A DNA stretch of 64,000 bases from the NCBI RefSeq assembly GCF_014207375.1, contig NZ_JACHEE010000003.1, positions 248,001 through 312,000 of the forward strand. Direction: 5' to 3'. Numbering within the stretch: position 1 is the stretch's first letter; each line of letters begins with the position of its first letter. The DNA comes from Arthrobacter sp. AZCC_0090. GTDB lineage: Bacteria > Actinomycetota > Actinomycetes > Actinomycetales > Micrococcaceae. Under the pieces are notes generated by a model. That model made no database searches. It worked only from the letters and a program-made list of their open reading frames with translations, and was not told the DNA's origin. The position numbers and the translations under genes are program-made. Below, in pieces: positions 29,952 to 39,320 of this stretch.

Positions 29952-30578
29952 TCAGCCCTCGCTGAGCTCGACGCCGTTCTCTTCCAGCTCTGCGTAGGTC
30001 TCGCCTAGATCTTCCGCGATTCCAGCGGTGAGTTCTCCGATTACCGTCACGGAGTAGCCAGCCTGGACGGCGTCCAAAGCGGTGGCCTTGACGCAATAGT
30101 CCGTGGCTATTCCCACCACCACCACTTCTTCCACCCCGTGGCTCTGCAGCCAGTCATCGAGGCCTAGTGCATCTTCGTCCAGCTCGACGGAGGGGGCGGC
30201 GCCGGGTGCGAGCTCGCCCGTGGGCACTTCGTCTTCGGGTGCCAGGACTCCCTCGAACCCCGAGTAGGCCGCGGTGTACTGGCCCTTGCGGAAGTATGCC
30301 TGGATGTACTCGGCATCCAGGTCCGGGTGGAGCTCGGCGCCTCTGCTGCCGGCACGGCAATGCGGGGGCCAACTGTCCACGAGGTCCGGCGTGTCCGAAA
30401 AATGGCTTCCGGGATCCACATGCCAGTCCTGCGTGGCCACGATGTGGTCGAAGTGCTGGTGATTGGAGTCAAGATATTCGCTGATGGCGGCTGCCGTAGC
30501 GGCGCCACCTTCCACAGCGAGCGACCCGCCCTCGCAGAAGTCGTTCTGGACGTCGACGATGATCAGGGCACGGGACAT
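29952..30578 (-). CDS. pncA: Nicotinamidase
   Basis: The 208-aa isochorismatase-fold amidase shows the triad Asp9 (IIVDVQNDF), Lys98 (FRKGQY) and Cys162 (ATDYCVKAT), and the metal site Asp51, His53, His59 in QDWHVDPGSHF. It hydrolyses nicotinamide to nicotinate for NAD salvage. The ATG follows GAGGAGG lying inside the end of pncB, and the two genes abut, so they are co-expressed with PncB acting next in the pathway. Confidence 0.95.
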   Translation of the reverse strand: MSRALIIVDVQNDFCEGGSLAVEGGAATAAAISEYLDSNHQHFDHIVATQDWHVDPGSHFSDTPDLVDSWPPHCRAGSRGAELHPDLDAEYIQAYFRKGQYTAAYSGFEGVLAPEDEVPTGELAPGAAPSVELDEDALGLDDWLQSHGVEEVVVVGIATDYCVKATALDAVQAGYSVTVIGELTAGIAEDLGETYAELEENGVELSEG

Positions 30579-31907
30579 TCAGTCCTCCTCGTAGACGGTG
30601 GGGATTGCCGGTTCGCCGCGCTGCAGCCTCCGGACTACTGGCGGGAGTTCAGCCATGGTGGCAGTATGGCGGTCCTGGGCCCGGACCACGCCTTCGTGTC
30701 CTGTCCACCCGGGGAGCAGCTCGCCGTTCTTGACGAACTGCTGGAGCAGCGGGCGATCGTTCCCGTCGTCTTCCGGCCGGTGTCCGATGCCCACAATCTC
30801 CTGGGTTGCGATGCCGTGTTGGTCAAGCTTGCGGAGGGCGTACTTGCGGCCGCCCACGCTGGCCTTGTTTTTGGCTACCTTTGCGACGGAAACGAATTCG
30901 CCGGCATCGTTGGTCCGGCTGACCAGCTTGTAGACCATGCTGGCCGTCGGCGCGCCCGATCCGGTGACCAGGGAGGTGCCTACGCCGTACACATCCACCG
31001 GGGCCGATTGCAGGGCGGCGATGGCGTATTCATCGAGGTCTGAGGTGACCACGATCCTGGTGTTGACGTTGCCGAGATTGTCCAGAAGCTCGCGAACCCA
31101 TTGTGCCTGGGCAACCAGGTCTCCGGAATCGAGACGGACCGCTCCGAGCTTGTCACCTGCGAGTTCGACGGCGGTTCGAACCCCGGTCTCGACGTCGTAG
31201 GTGTCTACCAGGAGCGTTGTTCCTGGTCCGAAGGCGGAGATCTGCGCTTCGAAGGCCTCGCGCTCGGTATCGTGCAGGAGCGTGAACGAGTGGGCCGCCG
31301 TGCCCACGGTTTTGATGCCGTAGCGGCGGCCGGCCTCAAGATTGGAGGTGCTGCCAAAACCGGCGATGACCGCGGCGCGCGCAGCCGCCGTCGCCGATTC
31401 CTCTTGGGTGCGCCGAGAGCCCATCTCGATGCAGGGCCGGTTCCCGGCGGCGCTGGTCATGCGGGAGGCAGCCGAAGCTATGGCGGTGTCGTGGTTGAGC
31501 ACGGACAGGATGTAGGTTTCCAGGATGCACGCTTCGGCGAACGTGGATTCGACGATCAGGATGGGGGAGCCGGGAAAGTATGCTTCGCCCTCCGGATAGC
31601 CCCAGATGTCCCCGGAGAACCGGTAGTCGGCGAGGAAGTCCAGGGTTTGCCTGTCCACCACTTCGTGCCGGTCCAGGAAGGCGAGCTCGGCGTCGCCGAA
31701 ACGGAAGTCCTTAATTCCCTCGAGCAGCCGGCCGGTGCCGGCGACGATGCCGTAGCGGCGGCCATCTGGCAAGCGGCGGGCGAAGGCTTCGAAGACCGAG
31801 CGCCGGTGCGCCGCCCCGGAATGGAGGGCAGCTTCCAGCATTGTCAGCTCATAGTGATCGGTGTACAACGACGTGCGGGGGTGGTCCCAGGCGACGGATC
31901 TACTCAC
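30579..31907 (-). CDS. pncB: Nicotinate phosphoribosyltransferase
   Basis: The 442-aa enzyme starts at GTG with 'SLYTDHYELTMLEAALHSG' at the N-terminus and 'FEAFARRLPDGRRYGI'. The phosphoribosyl-binding 'VRLDSGDLVAQAQWVRELLD' and 'VYGVGTSLVTG' are diagnostic. It makes nicotinate mononucleotide from nicotinate and PRPP. Transcribed with pncA; divergent from clpS across a gap containing a 58-bp tandem repeat. Confidence 0.95.
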   Translation of the reverse strand: MSRSVAWDHPRTSLYTDHYELTMLEAALHSGAAHRRSVFEAFARRLPDGRRYGIVAGTGRLLEGIKDFRFGDAELAFLDRHEVVDRQTLDFLADYRFSGDIWGYPEGEAYFPGSPILIVESTFAEACILETYILSVLNHDTAIASAASRMTSAAGNRPCIEMGSRRTQEESATAAARAAVIAGFGSTSNLEAGRRYGIKTVGTAAHSFTLLHDTEREAFEAQISAFGPGTTLLVDTYDVETGVRTAVELAGDKLGAVRLDSGDLVAQAQWVRELLDNLGNVNTRIVVTSDLDEYAIAALQSAPVDVYGVGTSLVTGSGAPTASMVYKLVSRTNDAGEFVSVAKVAKNKASVGGRKYALRKLDQHGIATQEIVGIGHRPEDDGNDRPLLQQFVKNGELLPGWTGHEGVVRAQDRHTATMAELPPVVRRLQRGEPAIPTVYEED

Positions 31908-31924
31908 GAATTCACTCTAGTCCC

Positions 31925-32060
31925 CACCGGCTCCCAGGTCTCGCTCCGCTCGACCCGGGCCCCTCGCCGGCGTGGGCCCACCCACCGGCTCCCAGGTCTC
32001 GCTCCGCTCGACCCGGGCCCCTCGCCGGCGTGGGCCCACCCACCGGCTCCCAGGTCTTGC
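31925..32060. repeat. 58-bp tandem repeat in the pncB-clpS intergenic region
   Basis: The unit begins CACCGGCTCCCAGGTCTC and ends GGCGTGGGCCCACC. Two identical copies occur at 31925-31982 and 31983-32040, and a third is cut short from 32041. It is very GC-rich and includes the palindrome GTGGGCCCAC. It fills almost the whole gap between the divergent starts, so it could influence both promoters. Confidence 0.95.
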
Positions 32061-32096
32061 TCCGGCGTGGCCCATCGATCGCCTTAGAATGGACAG

Positions 32097-32483
32097 ATGA
32101 CCACTACCGTTGCCCCCGGCACTGCAGCCGTCACAGACGCAGGCCTCAAGGGAGAGGAACGGACGGACACCGCGGAGCAGCAGTCCACCGACCTCCTCAG
32201 CGCTGCTGACATCCCCTGGAACCTGGTGATCTGGAACGATCCCGTTAACCTCATGAGCTATGTGAGCTATGTCTTCCAGAGCTACTTCGGCTATTCCGAG
32301 GCCAAGTCCAACAAACTCATGCTCGAAGTCCACAGGAAGGGCCGTTCCATCGTGGCCTACGGTGGCAAGGAACAAGTGGAGCAGCATGCGGTTGCCATGC
32401 ACGGCTACGGTTTGTGGGCAACGGTTGAAAAGGCAAACGGTAGCGGCGACGGCCGGGGACGCAAGGGCGGCGCACGTGGCTAA
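32097..32483 (+). CDS. clpS: ATP-dependent Clp protease adaptor ClpS
   Basis: The 128-aa protein has a flexible N-terminus (1-38) and the ClpS core 'PWNLVIWNDPVNLMSYVSYVF', with the N-degron pocket residues in the NDP...MSYV segment, then 'EVHRKGRSIVAYGGKEQVEQH'. It delivers N-end-rule substrates to ClpC/ClpP. Its end overlaps the DUF2017 gene by eight bases. Confidence 0.95.
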   Translation: MTTTVAPGTAAVTDAGLKGEERTDTAEQQSTDLLSAADIPWNLVIWNDPVNLMSYVSYVFQSYFGYSEAKSNKLMLEVHRKGRSIVAYGGKEQVEQHAVAMHGYGLWATVEKANGSGDGRGRKGGARG

Positions 32484-33042
32484 GGCTTTCAAATACGGAC
32501 TCAAAGGCATCACAGGCTACCTTGAGCCCGCCGAGCGCGAACTCCTGCGTGGGCTTCTGGATGATGTCATCTCCATGCTGGAACCGGAGCTTTCCCGCGA
32601 TGAAGACCCGCTGACTGCCCTGATCGGCCTGGACATGAACGTCAAGGAACCGTCCGATCGCGCCTTGCTGAGGTTGCTGCCAAACGTCATGAAGAACGAC
32701 GACGCCGCGTCCCTCGAGTTCCGCCAGCTCACCGAGCGCTCGCTGCGGGAAGGAAAAATCGGTGCGCTTCGGGCCGCCGCGATGGGCCTGGACCGCAACG
32801 AACTCGTGCTCACGCCCGAGGAGGCGAAGCTCTGGTCCATGGCGCTCAACGACGTCCGCCTGGTGCTGGCCGAGCGCCTCGATATCCGCGATGAGGCCGA
32901 TGCGGACCATGTCCACGCCATGCAGGACTGGTCCCAAGCCGAAGACGTTGAGAGCTATCTGGCGCTCGTATACAACTTCACCACGTGGCTCCAGGAATCG
33001 CTGGTGCAGGCCATGATGGCATCGATGGACCGGAAAACCTGA
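32476..33042 (+). CDS. DUF2017 protein
   Basis: This 188-aa mostly helical protein starts at GTG inside the clpS end (MAKAFKYGLKGITGYLEPAERELLRGLLDDV). The pairing clpS-DUF2017 is constant in actinobacteria, so a role in regulated proteolysis is suspected. It has no catalytic motif. 'EDPLTALIGLD' and 'LMSMALNDVRLVLAERL'-like helices are typical of the family. Confidence 0.88.
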   Translation: MAKAFKYGLKGITGYLEPAERELLRGLLDDVISMLEPELSRDEDPLTALIGLDMNVKEPSDRALLRLLPNVMKNDDAASLEFRQLTERSLREGKIGALRAAAMGLDRNELVLTPEEAKLWSMALNDVRLVLAERLDIRDEADADHVHAMQDWSQAEDVESYLALVYNFTTWLQESLVQAMMASMDRKT

Positions 33043-33147
33043 GATGGACTTAGAGGTGCCAGCGGCCTTCCGTGTGACAAAACAGACACGAGGCCCCCGC
33101 CACAAGTCATGGCTGCGACACATGCAGTGGCTTATTCTCTAAGAATC

Positions 33148-34218
33148 ATGAACTCAGCATCGGATACGGAATCGGGTGGGGAGAGCGCCGCATCGGCGCC
33201 GGCATCCCAGCGCAAGCCCGAAACACTGAACACCAACGCAGTCAACACTTTGCTGGGATCGCGCCCCATAGGTGTCTTCGATTCGGGAGTCGGCGGACTC
33301 ACCGTGGCACGGTCCATCATCGACCAACTGCCGAATGAGTCCATCATCTATGTGGGGGACACTGCCAACGGACCGTATGGGCCCCTTCCAATCGCCGAAG
33401 TCCGGGCGAATGCCCTCGGCGTCATGGACGAGCTGGTGGACTCAGGCGTCAAGCTGCTGACGATCGCCTGCAACTCAGCTTCGGCCGCAGTTTTGCGCGA
33501 TGCCCGGGAACGGTACACGGCCCGCTATGGGATTCCAGTCATCGAGGTCATCCAACCCGCGGTCCGCCGGGCCGTGTCCGCTACGCGATCTGGCCGGATC
33601 GGAGTGATCGGGACATCGGCCACGGTGGGTTCCCGGGCTTACGAGGACACTTTTGCCGCCGCCCCGGACCTAAATATCACCTCGGTGGCCTGTCCGGAAT
33701 TCGTGAGCTTCGTGGAAGCCGGCATCACCACCGGTCCTGAGCTCCTCGCCGCAGCCCACGAGTACCTGGAACCGCTCAGGGATGCCGATGTGGACACCGT
33801 GGTGTTGGGTTGCACGCACTATCCGCTGCTCACGGGAGTGATCTCCTACGTCATGGGGGAGGCCGTCACCCTTGTATCCAGCGCCGAGGAGACCGCCAAA
33901 GACGTGTATCGCGCCCTGGCCACCCACGGGATCCAACGGACCGACGCCGGCCTGCCCCGGCACGACTTCATGGCGACCGGCGACGCTGTCCAGTTCGAAA
34001 CCCTGGCGCGCCGCTTCCTCGGACCGGAGGTCCTGTCCGTGCGCCACGTGGACCATGTGGCCGCGCAGTACCCGACAGGAAGCCTCGCGCGCATCACCCC
34101 GGAAATGCTGGAGGCCGCCCGCGCGGGAGGGCACCATGCGAGGACCTCCAACTTCGTTGACCCTGCAGGCTTCACAGTGAATGAATTCGGCGCGGCCCGC
34201 GGGGGCCGCATCCAGTGA
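33148..34218 (+). CDS. murI: Glutamate racemase
   Basis: ATG 33148 gives 356 aa with a polar N-terminal extension of about 38 residues. The racemase body has [12 protein letters not shown] (Asp45, Ser46), the catalytic cysteines Cys108 in TIACNSASA and Cys222 in [10 protein letters not shown]. It makes D-glutamate for peptidoglycan. A start at 33109 adds 13 residues without a better ribosome site. The stop overlaps the next gene's GTG. Confidence 0.95.
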   Translation: MNSASDTESGGESAASAPASQRKPETLNTNAVNTLLGSRPIGVFDSGVGGLTVARSIIDQLPNESIIYVGDTANGPYGPLPIAEVRANALGVMDELVDSGVKLLTIACNSASAAVLRDARERYTARYGIPVIEVIQPAVRRAVSATRSGRIGVIGTSATVGSRAYEDTFAAAPDLNITSVACPEFVSFVEAGITTGPELLAAAHEYLEPLRDADVDTVVLGCTHYPLLTGVISYVMGEAVTLVSSAEETAKDVYRALATHGIQRTDAGLPRHDFMATGDAVQFETLARRFLGPEVLSVRHVDHVAAQYPTGSLARITPEMLEAARAGGHHARTSNFVDPAGFTVNEFGAARGGRIQ

Positions 34219-35012
34219 AACTGACCATTGTTGGCTGCACAGGTTCCTTTCCCGGGCCGGGTTCTCCGGCATCGTGCTACCTACTGACTGCGCACGACGG
34301 CGAACGCCAGTGGAAGATCGTCATGGACCTCGGCAGTGGTGCCCTCGGGGCCATCCAGCGGTACACGGACCTCGAGGACATCGACGCCATCTTCCTAACC
34401 CATTTGCACCCGGACCACTGCATGGACCTGTGCGGACTGCACGTGGCCGTCCGGTGGAAGCCAGGCGGTTGGGGACGGGACAGGATCCCCGTCTGGGGGC
34501 CCGCCGCGACGGCGGACCGCATGGCCACCGCCTACGGGCTGGAACTGGTCCCCGGAATGCACGAGGAATTCGACTTCAGCAACTGGAACGAACGCCAATC
34601 CGTGCAGCTTGGACCGTTCACCGTGACGCCGTACGCCGTGAACCACCCGGTGGAAGAGGCCTACGCCTTACGCGTGGAGGTCACAGAGCCGGACAAAGAA
34701 GGAAGTCCCGTCACCAGGATTCTGACGTACTCGGGGGACACCGACTCGTGCCAGGGCCTTGAGGATGCCGCCCGTAACGCGGACCTCTTCCTGTGCGAGG
34801 CAGCCTTCGAAGAAGGACGCGACGACGACATCAAGGATGTGCACCTGACCGGCAAGCGCGCGGGACAAGCAGCCACGGCCGCTGGAGCTCGACGCCTCCT
34901 CCTGACCCACATCCCCGTGTGGACATCGCAGACCAAGGTCATGGCAGAGGCGCGGCCCGAGTTCGCCGGCGATGTCGCCGTCGCGGTTGCCGGGGTTCAC
35001 TACACCGTCTGA
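34215..35012 (+). CDS. MBL-fold metallo-hydrolase
   Basis: The 265-aa protein has the zinc motif HLHPDH (His63 to His68), 'SGDTDSC' with a bridging Asp and a final His in LLLTHIP. It resembles the phosphodiesterase/RNase Z-like branch. GTGA overlap with murI and the following rph match a conserved actinobacterial gene order. Some relatives hydrolyse cyclic nucleotides or process RNA; the substrate is unproven. Confidence 0.88.
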   Translation: MKLTIVGCTGSFPGPGSPASCYLLTAHDGERQWKIVMDLGSGALGAIQRYTDLEDIDAIFLTHLHPDHCMDLCGLHVAVRWKPGGWGRDRIPVWGPAATADRMATAYGLELVPGMHEEFDFSNWNERQSVQLGPFTVTPYAVNHPVEEAYALRVEVTEPDKEGSPVTRILTYSGDTDSCQGLEDAARNADLFLCEAAFEEGRDDDIKDVHLTGKRAGQAATAAGARRLLLTHIPVWTSQTKVMAEARPEFAGDVAVAVAGVHYTV

Positions 35013-35068
35013 ACCCGCAGTCCGACTGCGCAGTCCAGCGGAGGCTGGGGGATCGCTAAGCTTGCACT

Positions 35069-35827
35069 ATGACTTCCGAAGCCACATCTGTCCCTGTCAT
35101 CCGTGCCGACGGCCGCACGCCTGATCAGCTCCGTCCCATCAGCATCACCCGCGGCTGGTCGAAGCAGGCCGAAGGCTCTGCCCTGATCGAATTCGGCAAT
35201 ACCCGGGTGCTGTGCACGGCTTCCCTGACCGAGGGCGTTCCCCGCTGGCTCAAGGGGGAGGGCCGGGGCTGGGTCACGGCCGAATACGCTATGCTGCCGC
35301 GAGCCACGAACACCCGTTCCGACCGCGAGTCGGTCAAGGGAAGGATCGGCGGACGCACGCACGAGATTTCGCGCCTGATCGGCCGCTCGTTGCGTTCCAT
35401 CATCGATACCAAGGCCCTCGGCGAGAACACGATCGTGCTCGACTGTGACGTCCTGCAGGCCGACGGTGGCACCCGCACGGCAGCGATCACCGGAGCATAC
35501 GTGGCCCTTGCCGAAGCGATCCGCTTCGCACGGGAGAACAAGATGATCGCCAAGAACGCGCAGCCCCTGATCGACACCATTGCTGCCGTTTCCGTGGGGA
35601 TCATTGATGGTATCCCCATGCTGGACTTGCCCTACGTCGAGGACGTGCGCGCCGAAACCGACATGAACGTGGTGGTCACGGGCTCGGGCAAGTTTGTGGA
35701 GGTCCAGGGCACCGCCGAAGGGGCCCCCTTCGACCGCGATGAACTGAATGCTTTGCTGGACCTTGCCCTCCTTGGCACGGGCGAGCTGGCCGCGATCCAG
35801 CGCGAGACCCTGGCCGAGGCCCCGTGA
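35069..35827 (+). CDS. rph: Ribonuclease PH
   Basis: The 252-aa phosphorolytic exonuclease has '[28 protein letters not shown]' split over family blocks, '[18 protein letters not shown]', '[12 protein letters not shown]' and '[17 protein letters not shown]'. It trims tRNA 3' ends using phosphate. The stop overlaps rdgB by four bases. Confidence 0.96.
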   Translation: MTSEATSVPVIRADGRTPDQLRPISITRGWSKQAEGSALIEFGNTRVLCTASLTEGVPRWLKGEGRGWVTAEYAMLPRATNTRSDRESVKGRIGGRTHEISRLIGRSLRSIIDTKALGENTIVLDCDVLQADGGTRTAAITGAYVALAEAIRFARENKMIAKNAQPLIDTIAAVSVGIIDGIPMLDLPYVEDVRAETDMNVVVTGSGKFVEVQGTAEGAPFDRDELNALLDLALLGTGELAAIQRETLAEAP

Positions 35828-36474
35828 GCGAGGCGGTGACCGCAGCGGCGCCGCGGCTTGTTCTCGCCACCCACAACAAAGGCAAATTGCGGGAGCTCAG
35901 GGAGCTCCTGAGGGGGCAAGTGCCAGGACTCGACGTCGATACGCAAGTGATTGATGCGGCTGCGGCTGGAGCCCCCGATGTTGCCGAGACCGGAGTAACC
36001 TTTGCCGAGAACTCCCTGCTCAAGGCGCGGGCCGTGGCTGAAGCCACGGGACTCGTGGCGATTGCCGATGATTCGGGGCTAGCCGTGGACGTGTTGGGCG
36101 GAGCCCCAGGCATCTTCTCGGCCCGGTGGTCCGGCCGGCACGGTGACGACGCCGCCAATCTCCAGCTTCTGCTGGCGCAATTATCCGATGTCCCCGACGC
36201 ACACCGTGGAGCGGCGTTTGTTTGCGCTGCGGCGCTCGCTGTACCGGACGCCGTCGGCGGCGACGGGCGGGAGGTGGTCGAATACGGCCAGCTGGAAGGC
36301 ACTCTCCTGCGTGAACCCCGCGGTGGGGGCGGATTCGGTTATGACCCCGTGCTGCAGCCCCAGGGTTTGGACCGCAGCTGCGCCGAGCTGAGTTCCGAGG
36401 AGAAGAACGCCATCAGCCATCGCGGCAAGGCGTTCCGGGCGCTGCTTCCAGCCATCGTGGACGCTTTGCGCTAG
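35824..36474 (+). CDS. rdgB: Non-canonical purine NTP pyrophosphatase (RdgB/HAM1)
   Basis: This 216-aa enzyme has the substrate loop '[16 protein letters not shown]', '[12 protein letters not shown]', '[21 protein letters not shown]' and '[13 protein letters not shown]'. It removes dITP/XTP from the nucleotide pool. GTG start inside the end of rph. A strong terminator follows within 20 bases and ends the clpS-to-rdgB block. Confidence 0.95.
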   Translation: MSEAVTAAAPRLVLATHNKGKLRELRELLRGQVPGLDVDTQVIDAAAAGAPDVAETGVTFAENSLLKARAVAEATGLVAIADDSGLAVDVLGGAPGIFSARWSGRHGDDAANLQLLLAQLSDVPDAHRGAAFVCAAALAVPDAVGGDGREVVEYGQLEGTLLREPRGGGGFGYDPVLQPQGLDRSCAELSSEEKNAISHRGKAFRALLPAIVDALR

Positions 36475-36492
36475 CGTACGAGTTAACGAGAG

Positions 36493-36523
36493 AGGCACCC
36501 CGCTAGCGAACTGCGGGGTGCCT
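36493..36523 (+). terminator. Intrinsic terminator after rdgB
   Basis: An 11-bp stem (AGGCACCCCGC paired with GCGGGGTGCCT) with a nine-base loop, followed by TCTTCTTT. It lies between the convergent rdgB and DedA genes and suits the plus strand. Confidence 0.88.
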
Positions 36524-36542
36524 TCTTCTTTAGCCAGTGGGC

Positions 36543-37307
36543 TTAGCGCTCGCCGTGCTTTCCGGCTTCGCGTCCGTCGACGAACTCTTCGGCGGGGTTC
36601 GCGCTGCGGTCAGTGGCCTTGCGCTTGGCCAGCAAGCCGCGGATGACCTCGACGGCCACGGGGACCACCGAGATAAGGACGATGACCACGAAGATAATGT
36701 CGAGGTTGTCCCGGACCCACGGAACTTTATCGCCGAGCAGGTAGCCGAGGAGCGTAACGCCGCCGCCCCAGAGCACGGCCCCGATGACGTTGAAAATGAA
36801 GAACTTGCGCTTGTCCATTTGAGCGACGCCGACGATCACCGGGACGAAGGTGCGGATGATAGGTACGAAGCGGGCCAGGATCAGGGCCTTACCACCGTGC
36901 TTCTCGAAGAAGGCGTGGGCGCTCTCGACGTTTTCGCGCTTGAACAACTTGGAGTCTGGCTTGTTGAAGATCGCCGGACCGGCCTTGGATCCAATGAGGT
37001 AGCCACTCTGGTTGCCGATGATTGCCGAGACGATGATCAGGGCGGCAAGTGCCCAGATATTGAACTTGATGGTATCCGTGGCGACGAGCAGTCCTGCGGT
37101 GAAGAGCATCGAGTCGCCAGGCAGGAAGAACCCGACCAGAAGTCCCGTCTCTGCGAACACGATGCCGCACACGAGCAGGACCACCCAAGGCGCCAAGGCG
37201 GGGTCGGCCAGGAAGATCTGGGGGTTCAGCCAGTCGGGGAGGAGCGCGGACATGTGCGGCTGCACCGGTCCTGCGCCTCCCAAAGTGGATACGGCAAAGT
37301 CGTTCAT
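36543..37307 (-). CDS. DedA-family membrane protein
   Basis: This 254-aa protein has 'VVLLVCGIVFAETGLLVGFFLPGDSML' near the N-terminus and the diagnostic 'ILARFVPIIRTFVPVIVGV' with the paired Arg residues, then four to five membrane helices. DedA proteins are linked to lipid-carrier (undecaprenyl or phospholipid) recycling across the membrane. ATG 37307 was chosen; an in-frame GTG at 37322 adds five residues. Confidence 0.88.
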   Translation of the reverse strand: MNDFAVSTLGGAGPVQPHMSALLPDWLNPQIFLADPALAPWVVLLVCGIVFAETGLLVGFFLPGDSMLFTAGLLVATDTIKFNIWALAALIIVSAIIGNQSGYLIGSKAGPAIFNKPDSKLFKRENVESAHAFFEKHGGKALILARFVPIIRTFVPVIVGVAQMDKRKFFIFNVIGAVLWGGGVTLLGYLLGDKVPWVRDNLDIIFVVIVLISVVPVAVEVIRGLLAKRKATDRSANPAEEFVDGREAGKHGER

Positions 37308-37724
37308 CGCAGAAAGGGTCACTCTTCAAGGGTACGGGACGACCGCCGTCGGGCCTTTGAGAGCTCCGCAAAGCGGTTTGACCGTGGTTACCATTCAATG
37401 GGGCATCGCCGTCGGCGCCGGGTATGGCGCTCTGGCCCCTGACTACGGTCGGCGCCCCGTGGGTGCCGTTAGCCGCAGCCGTCCCCACGGCGGCAGCGCT
37501 CGCAATCATCCTGGCCAGCCGCCGCGGTGGCTACCCCGCCGGTCCCCGGGAGACGCGGTCCCAAGTGGACCTTTCCACGAACCATTGACCCCGGGCTTCG
37601 GGTCCTTGGGGGCGCCGCCTCATCTTTTAGGCATAATGACGAGCGGTACACCCGGGGTCACGTCGCGCTGGTGGACGGGGCGATAGCCCTCGACACCGTG
37701 CTCCCGCGGGGCTACCTTTGGCGC
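37308..37724. other. Gene-poor 417-base stretch
   Basis: The only plus-strand reading of interest is 37424-37588, a possible 54-aa product with one Ala/Leu-rich helix, but it has no ribosome site and is left unannotated. 'GGCATAAT' near 37628 could be a -10 element for the small acidic gene that follows. Nothing else is supported. Confidence 0.4.
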
Positions 37725-37913
37725 ATGAGCGAAGAGCGCGCACAAGAGCGCCATGAACGGGACGAGGAAGAAGTAGCTCGGAACAAGACGCCCAAGAACG
37801 TCTCGGCCGAAAGCATGGGCAGCAAGGTGGACCCGGACTTTATCCCGGATGAAAGCCGCGAAAACCCCAATGAAGAGCGCGCCCGCGAACACCCGGAAGA
37901 GGCCGGAAGCTAA
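37725..37913 (+). CDS. Small highly charged protein
   Basis: The 62-aa product is almost entirely Glu, Arg, Asp, Lys and Asn, with no hydrophobic core; it is probably unfolded or a coiled helix. 'VDPDFIPDESRENPNEERAR' is the most regular part. It has no strong ribosome site. The gene at 37952 codes for a similar polar protein, so they may be a pair. Unrecognised; function unknown. Confidence 0.55.
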   Translation: MSEERAQERHERDEEEVARNKTPKNVSAESMGSKVDPDFIPDESRENPNEERAREHPEEAGS

Positions 37914-37951
37914 TTCTCCGATTGATCCGGTCAGCTGAGGAGGGAATGGAA

Positions 37952-38209
37952 ATGAGCGCTGAGGCGAAGAAGCCGGAGGACCCCGTCCACGACGGCGTCC
38001 AAGGCGGGAGCGATCCGATTGCCAAGGAGCCTGACGGCTCTCGGGAAGTCAGGACACGCACTTCCGCCAACGGACCCGGGAAGGCGCCGGGGAACTCGCG
38101 TGGGGCATCCGACAGCGATACCGACGATCCAAGCGGACCGGCGGAAGAACAGGACAACGCCTCGCCCGACGACCGCGGGCTGACCACCGACTTGGCGCCC
38201 AGCGACTGA
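37952..38209 (+). CDS. Small polar, disordered protein
   Basis: ATG 37952 lies seven bases after GAGGAGGG, an excellent ribosome site, and gives 85 aa rich in Asp, Ser, Gly, Pro and Glu. No domain is recognised and it is predicted disordered. The strong translation signal makes a real product likely. Confidence 0.6.
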   Translation: MSAEAKKPEDPVHDGVQGGSDPIAKEPDGSREVRTRTSANGPGKAPGNSRGASDSDTDDPSGPAEEQDNASPDDRGLTTDLAPSD

Positions 38210-38226
38210 CCGCGATCCCAGCTGCC

Positions 38227-39240
38227 CTACTGCCGGGGAACACGGATTGTGCGTAGGGTTGGGTCGGCCGGGTCCGGGAGGACCATGCCTGCCTCCAGCC
38301 CTGATTCCAGGTAGTCGACAACGGCGGCGTTGATCCTCTCACCGGGAACTATCGCGGGAATCCCGGGTGGGTAAGGGCGTGATCTGCTCGGCCGCCACGC
38401 GCCCAATTGCTTCGCGCGTGGGGACGTCCTCGGTGGCACCGAAAAACGCGTCCCGTGGCAGGACGACGGTCTCCAGTTCGAGTTCGTGCGGGGCTGGCAG
38501 ATCCACAGGGGTTGCAGGAGCCATGGTGGGCGCGGCGTCAGTGAGCGCTCTGAGTGCGTCCGTCAGCCTGGAGGCCGTGACGTCGTCGTCGGCCATCGAA
38601 AGCGTCGCCATGACCAGCCGGTGGTCGCTGAGGCCCATATCGATCCGGCAGTTCTCCCGTAGCCAGTCCGCGGCCTGGTATCCGCTGATCCCGAGCGCGG
38701 AGAGATCCATCAGGATCTGCATCCGGTCAAGGTCGTGGGAGGACTCCACGGCAAGCAACTCGTGCTCCAACACGTGGATCCCAGGGATTGCGTCGATATC
38801 GGTACGGAGTTTATGGGCAAGTGCGAGGGCGTTTCCGAGCAGTTCGCTTCCTTGCTGGACCATGTGGCGGCGCCATCCGTCGATGGCCGAATACAGGATT
38901 GCATTCGGGCTGGTCGTCATGAGGAGATCCGCGCACGCGGACAAATGCGCCGGGTCCACAAGGTCGCCCTGCAGGTGGTACACGGAGCCCTGCTCGAAGC
39001 CGGCGCCCATCTTGTGCACGCTTACGACGCAAATGTCCGCGCCTGCATCCATCGCCCAGGTGGGCAGGTCTTGGTGGAAAGGCAGGTGCGCTCCCCAGGC
39101 CTCATCGACGATCAGGGGCTTGCCGCGGGCGTGGCAGGCTTTCGCGATGGCTGCAATGTCTGCGCAGGTTCCATATGGGGTCGGGCTAACAATCAGGCAA
39201 CCCGCCGCATCCGGGTAGCGCTCCCACATTTCCTGACTAT
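38227..39240 (-). pseudogene. Orn/Lys/Arg decarboxylase, 5'-truncated and frameshifted
   Basis: From about 39240 downward the reading starts SQEMWERYPDAAG and runs through the aspartate of 'IVDEAWGAH' and the PLP lysine in SVHKMGAG, so the catalytic core is recognisable as a fold-type I decarboxylase. About 180 N-terminal residues are missing: upstream a stop appears and sequence of another kind begins. Near 38370 the frame shifts; the C-terminal continuation 'PYPPGIPAIVPGERIN...' is in another frame (38227-38370). Both defects make it a pseudogene. The lost 5' part is not elsewhere in the window. Confidence 0.85.
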
Positions 39241-39290
39241 GTCAACCATATTTGGCCCGGTAGGACGGCTACTTCTGGCCCCACACTAAA
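39241..39290. mobile_element. Possible insertion-sequence end at the island boundary
   Basis: Immediately beside the truncated decarboxylase, the sequence TGTCAACCATATTTGGCC is followed by TTCTGGCCCCACAC, with a repeated TGGCCC core as in ends of IS21-like elements. No matching inverted repeat was found at the other side. Suggestive only. Confidence 0.25.
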
Positions 39291-39320
39291 ATCCTTGAGC
39301 TCAGCGAATGTCGGTTCGCG

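Noticed and set aside
31925..32060. Considered as a CRISPR-like array
   Set aside because: The copies are directly adjacent with no spacers, so it is a plain tandem repeat.
37424..37588. Possible 54-aa single-helix protein in the gap after the DedA gene
   Set aside because: No ribosome site and ambiguous codon pattern; kept only as a note on the gap.
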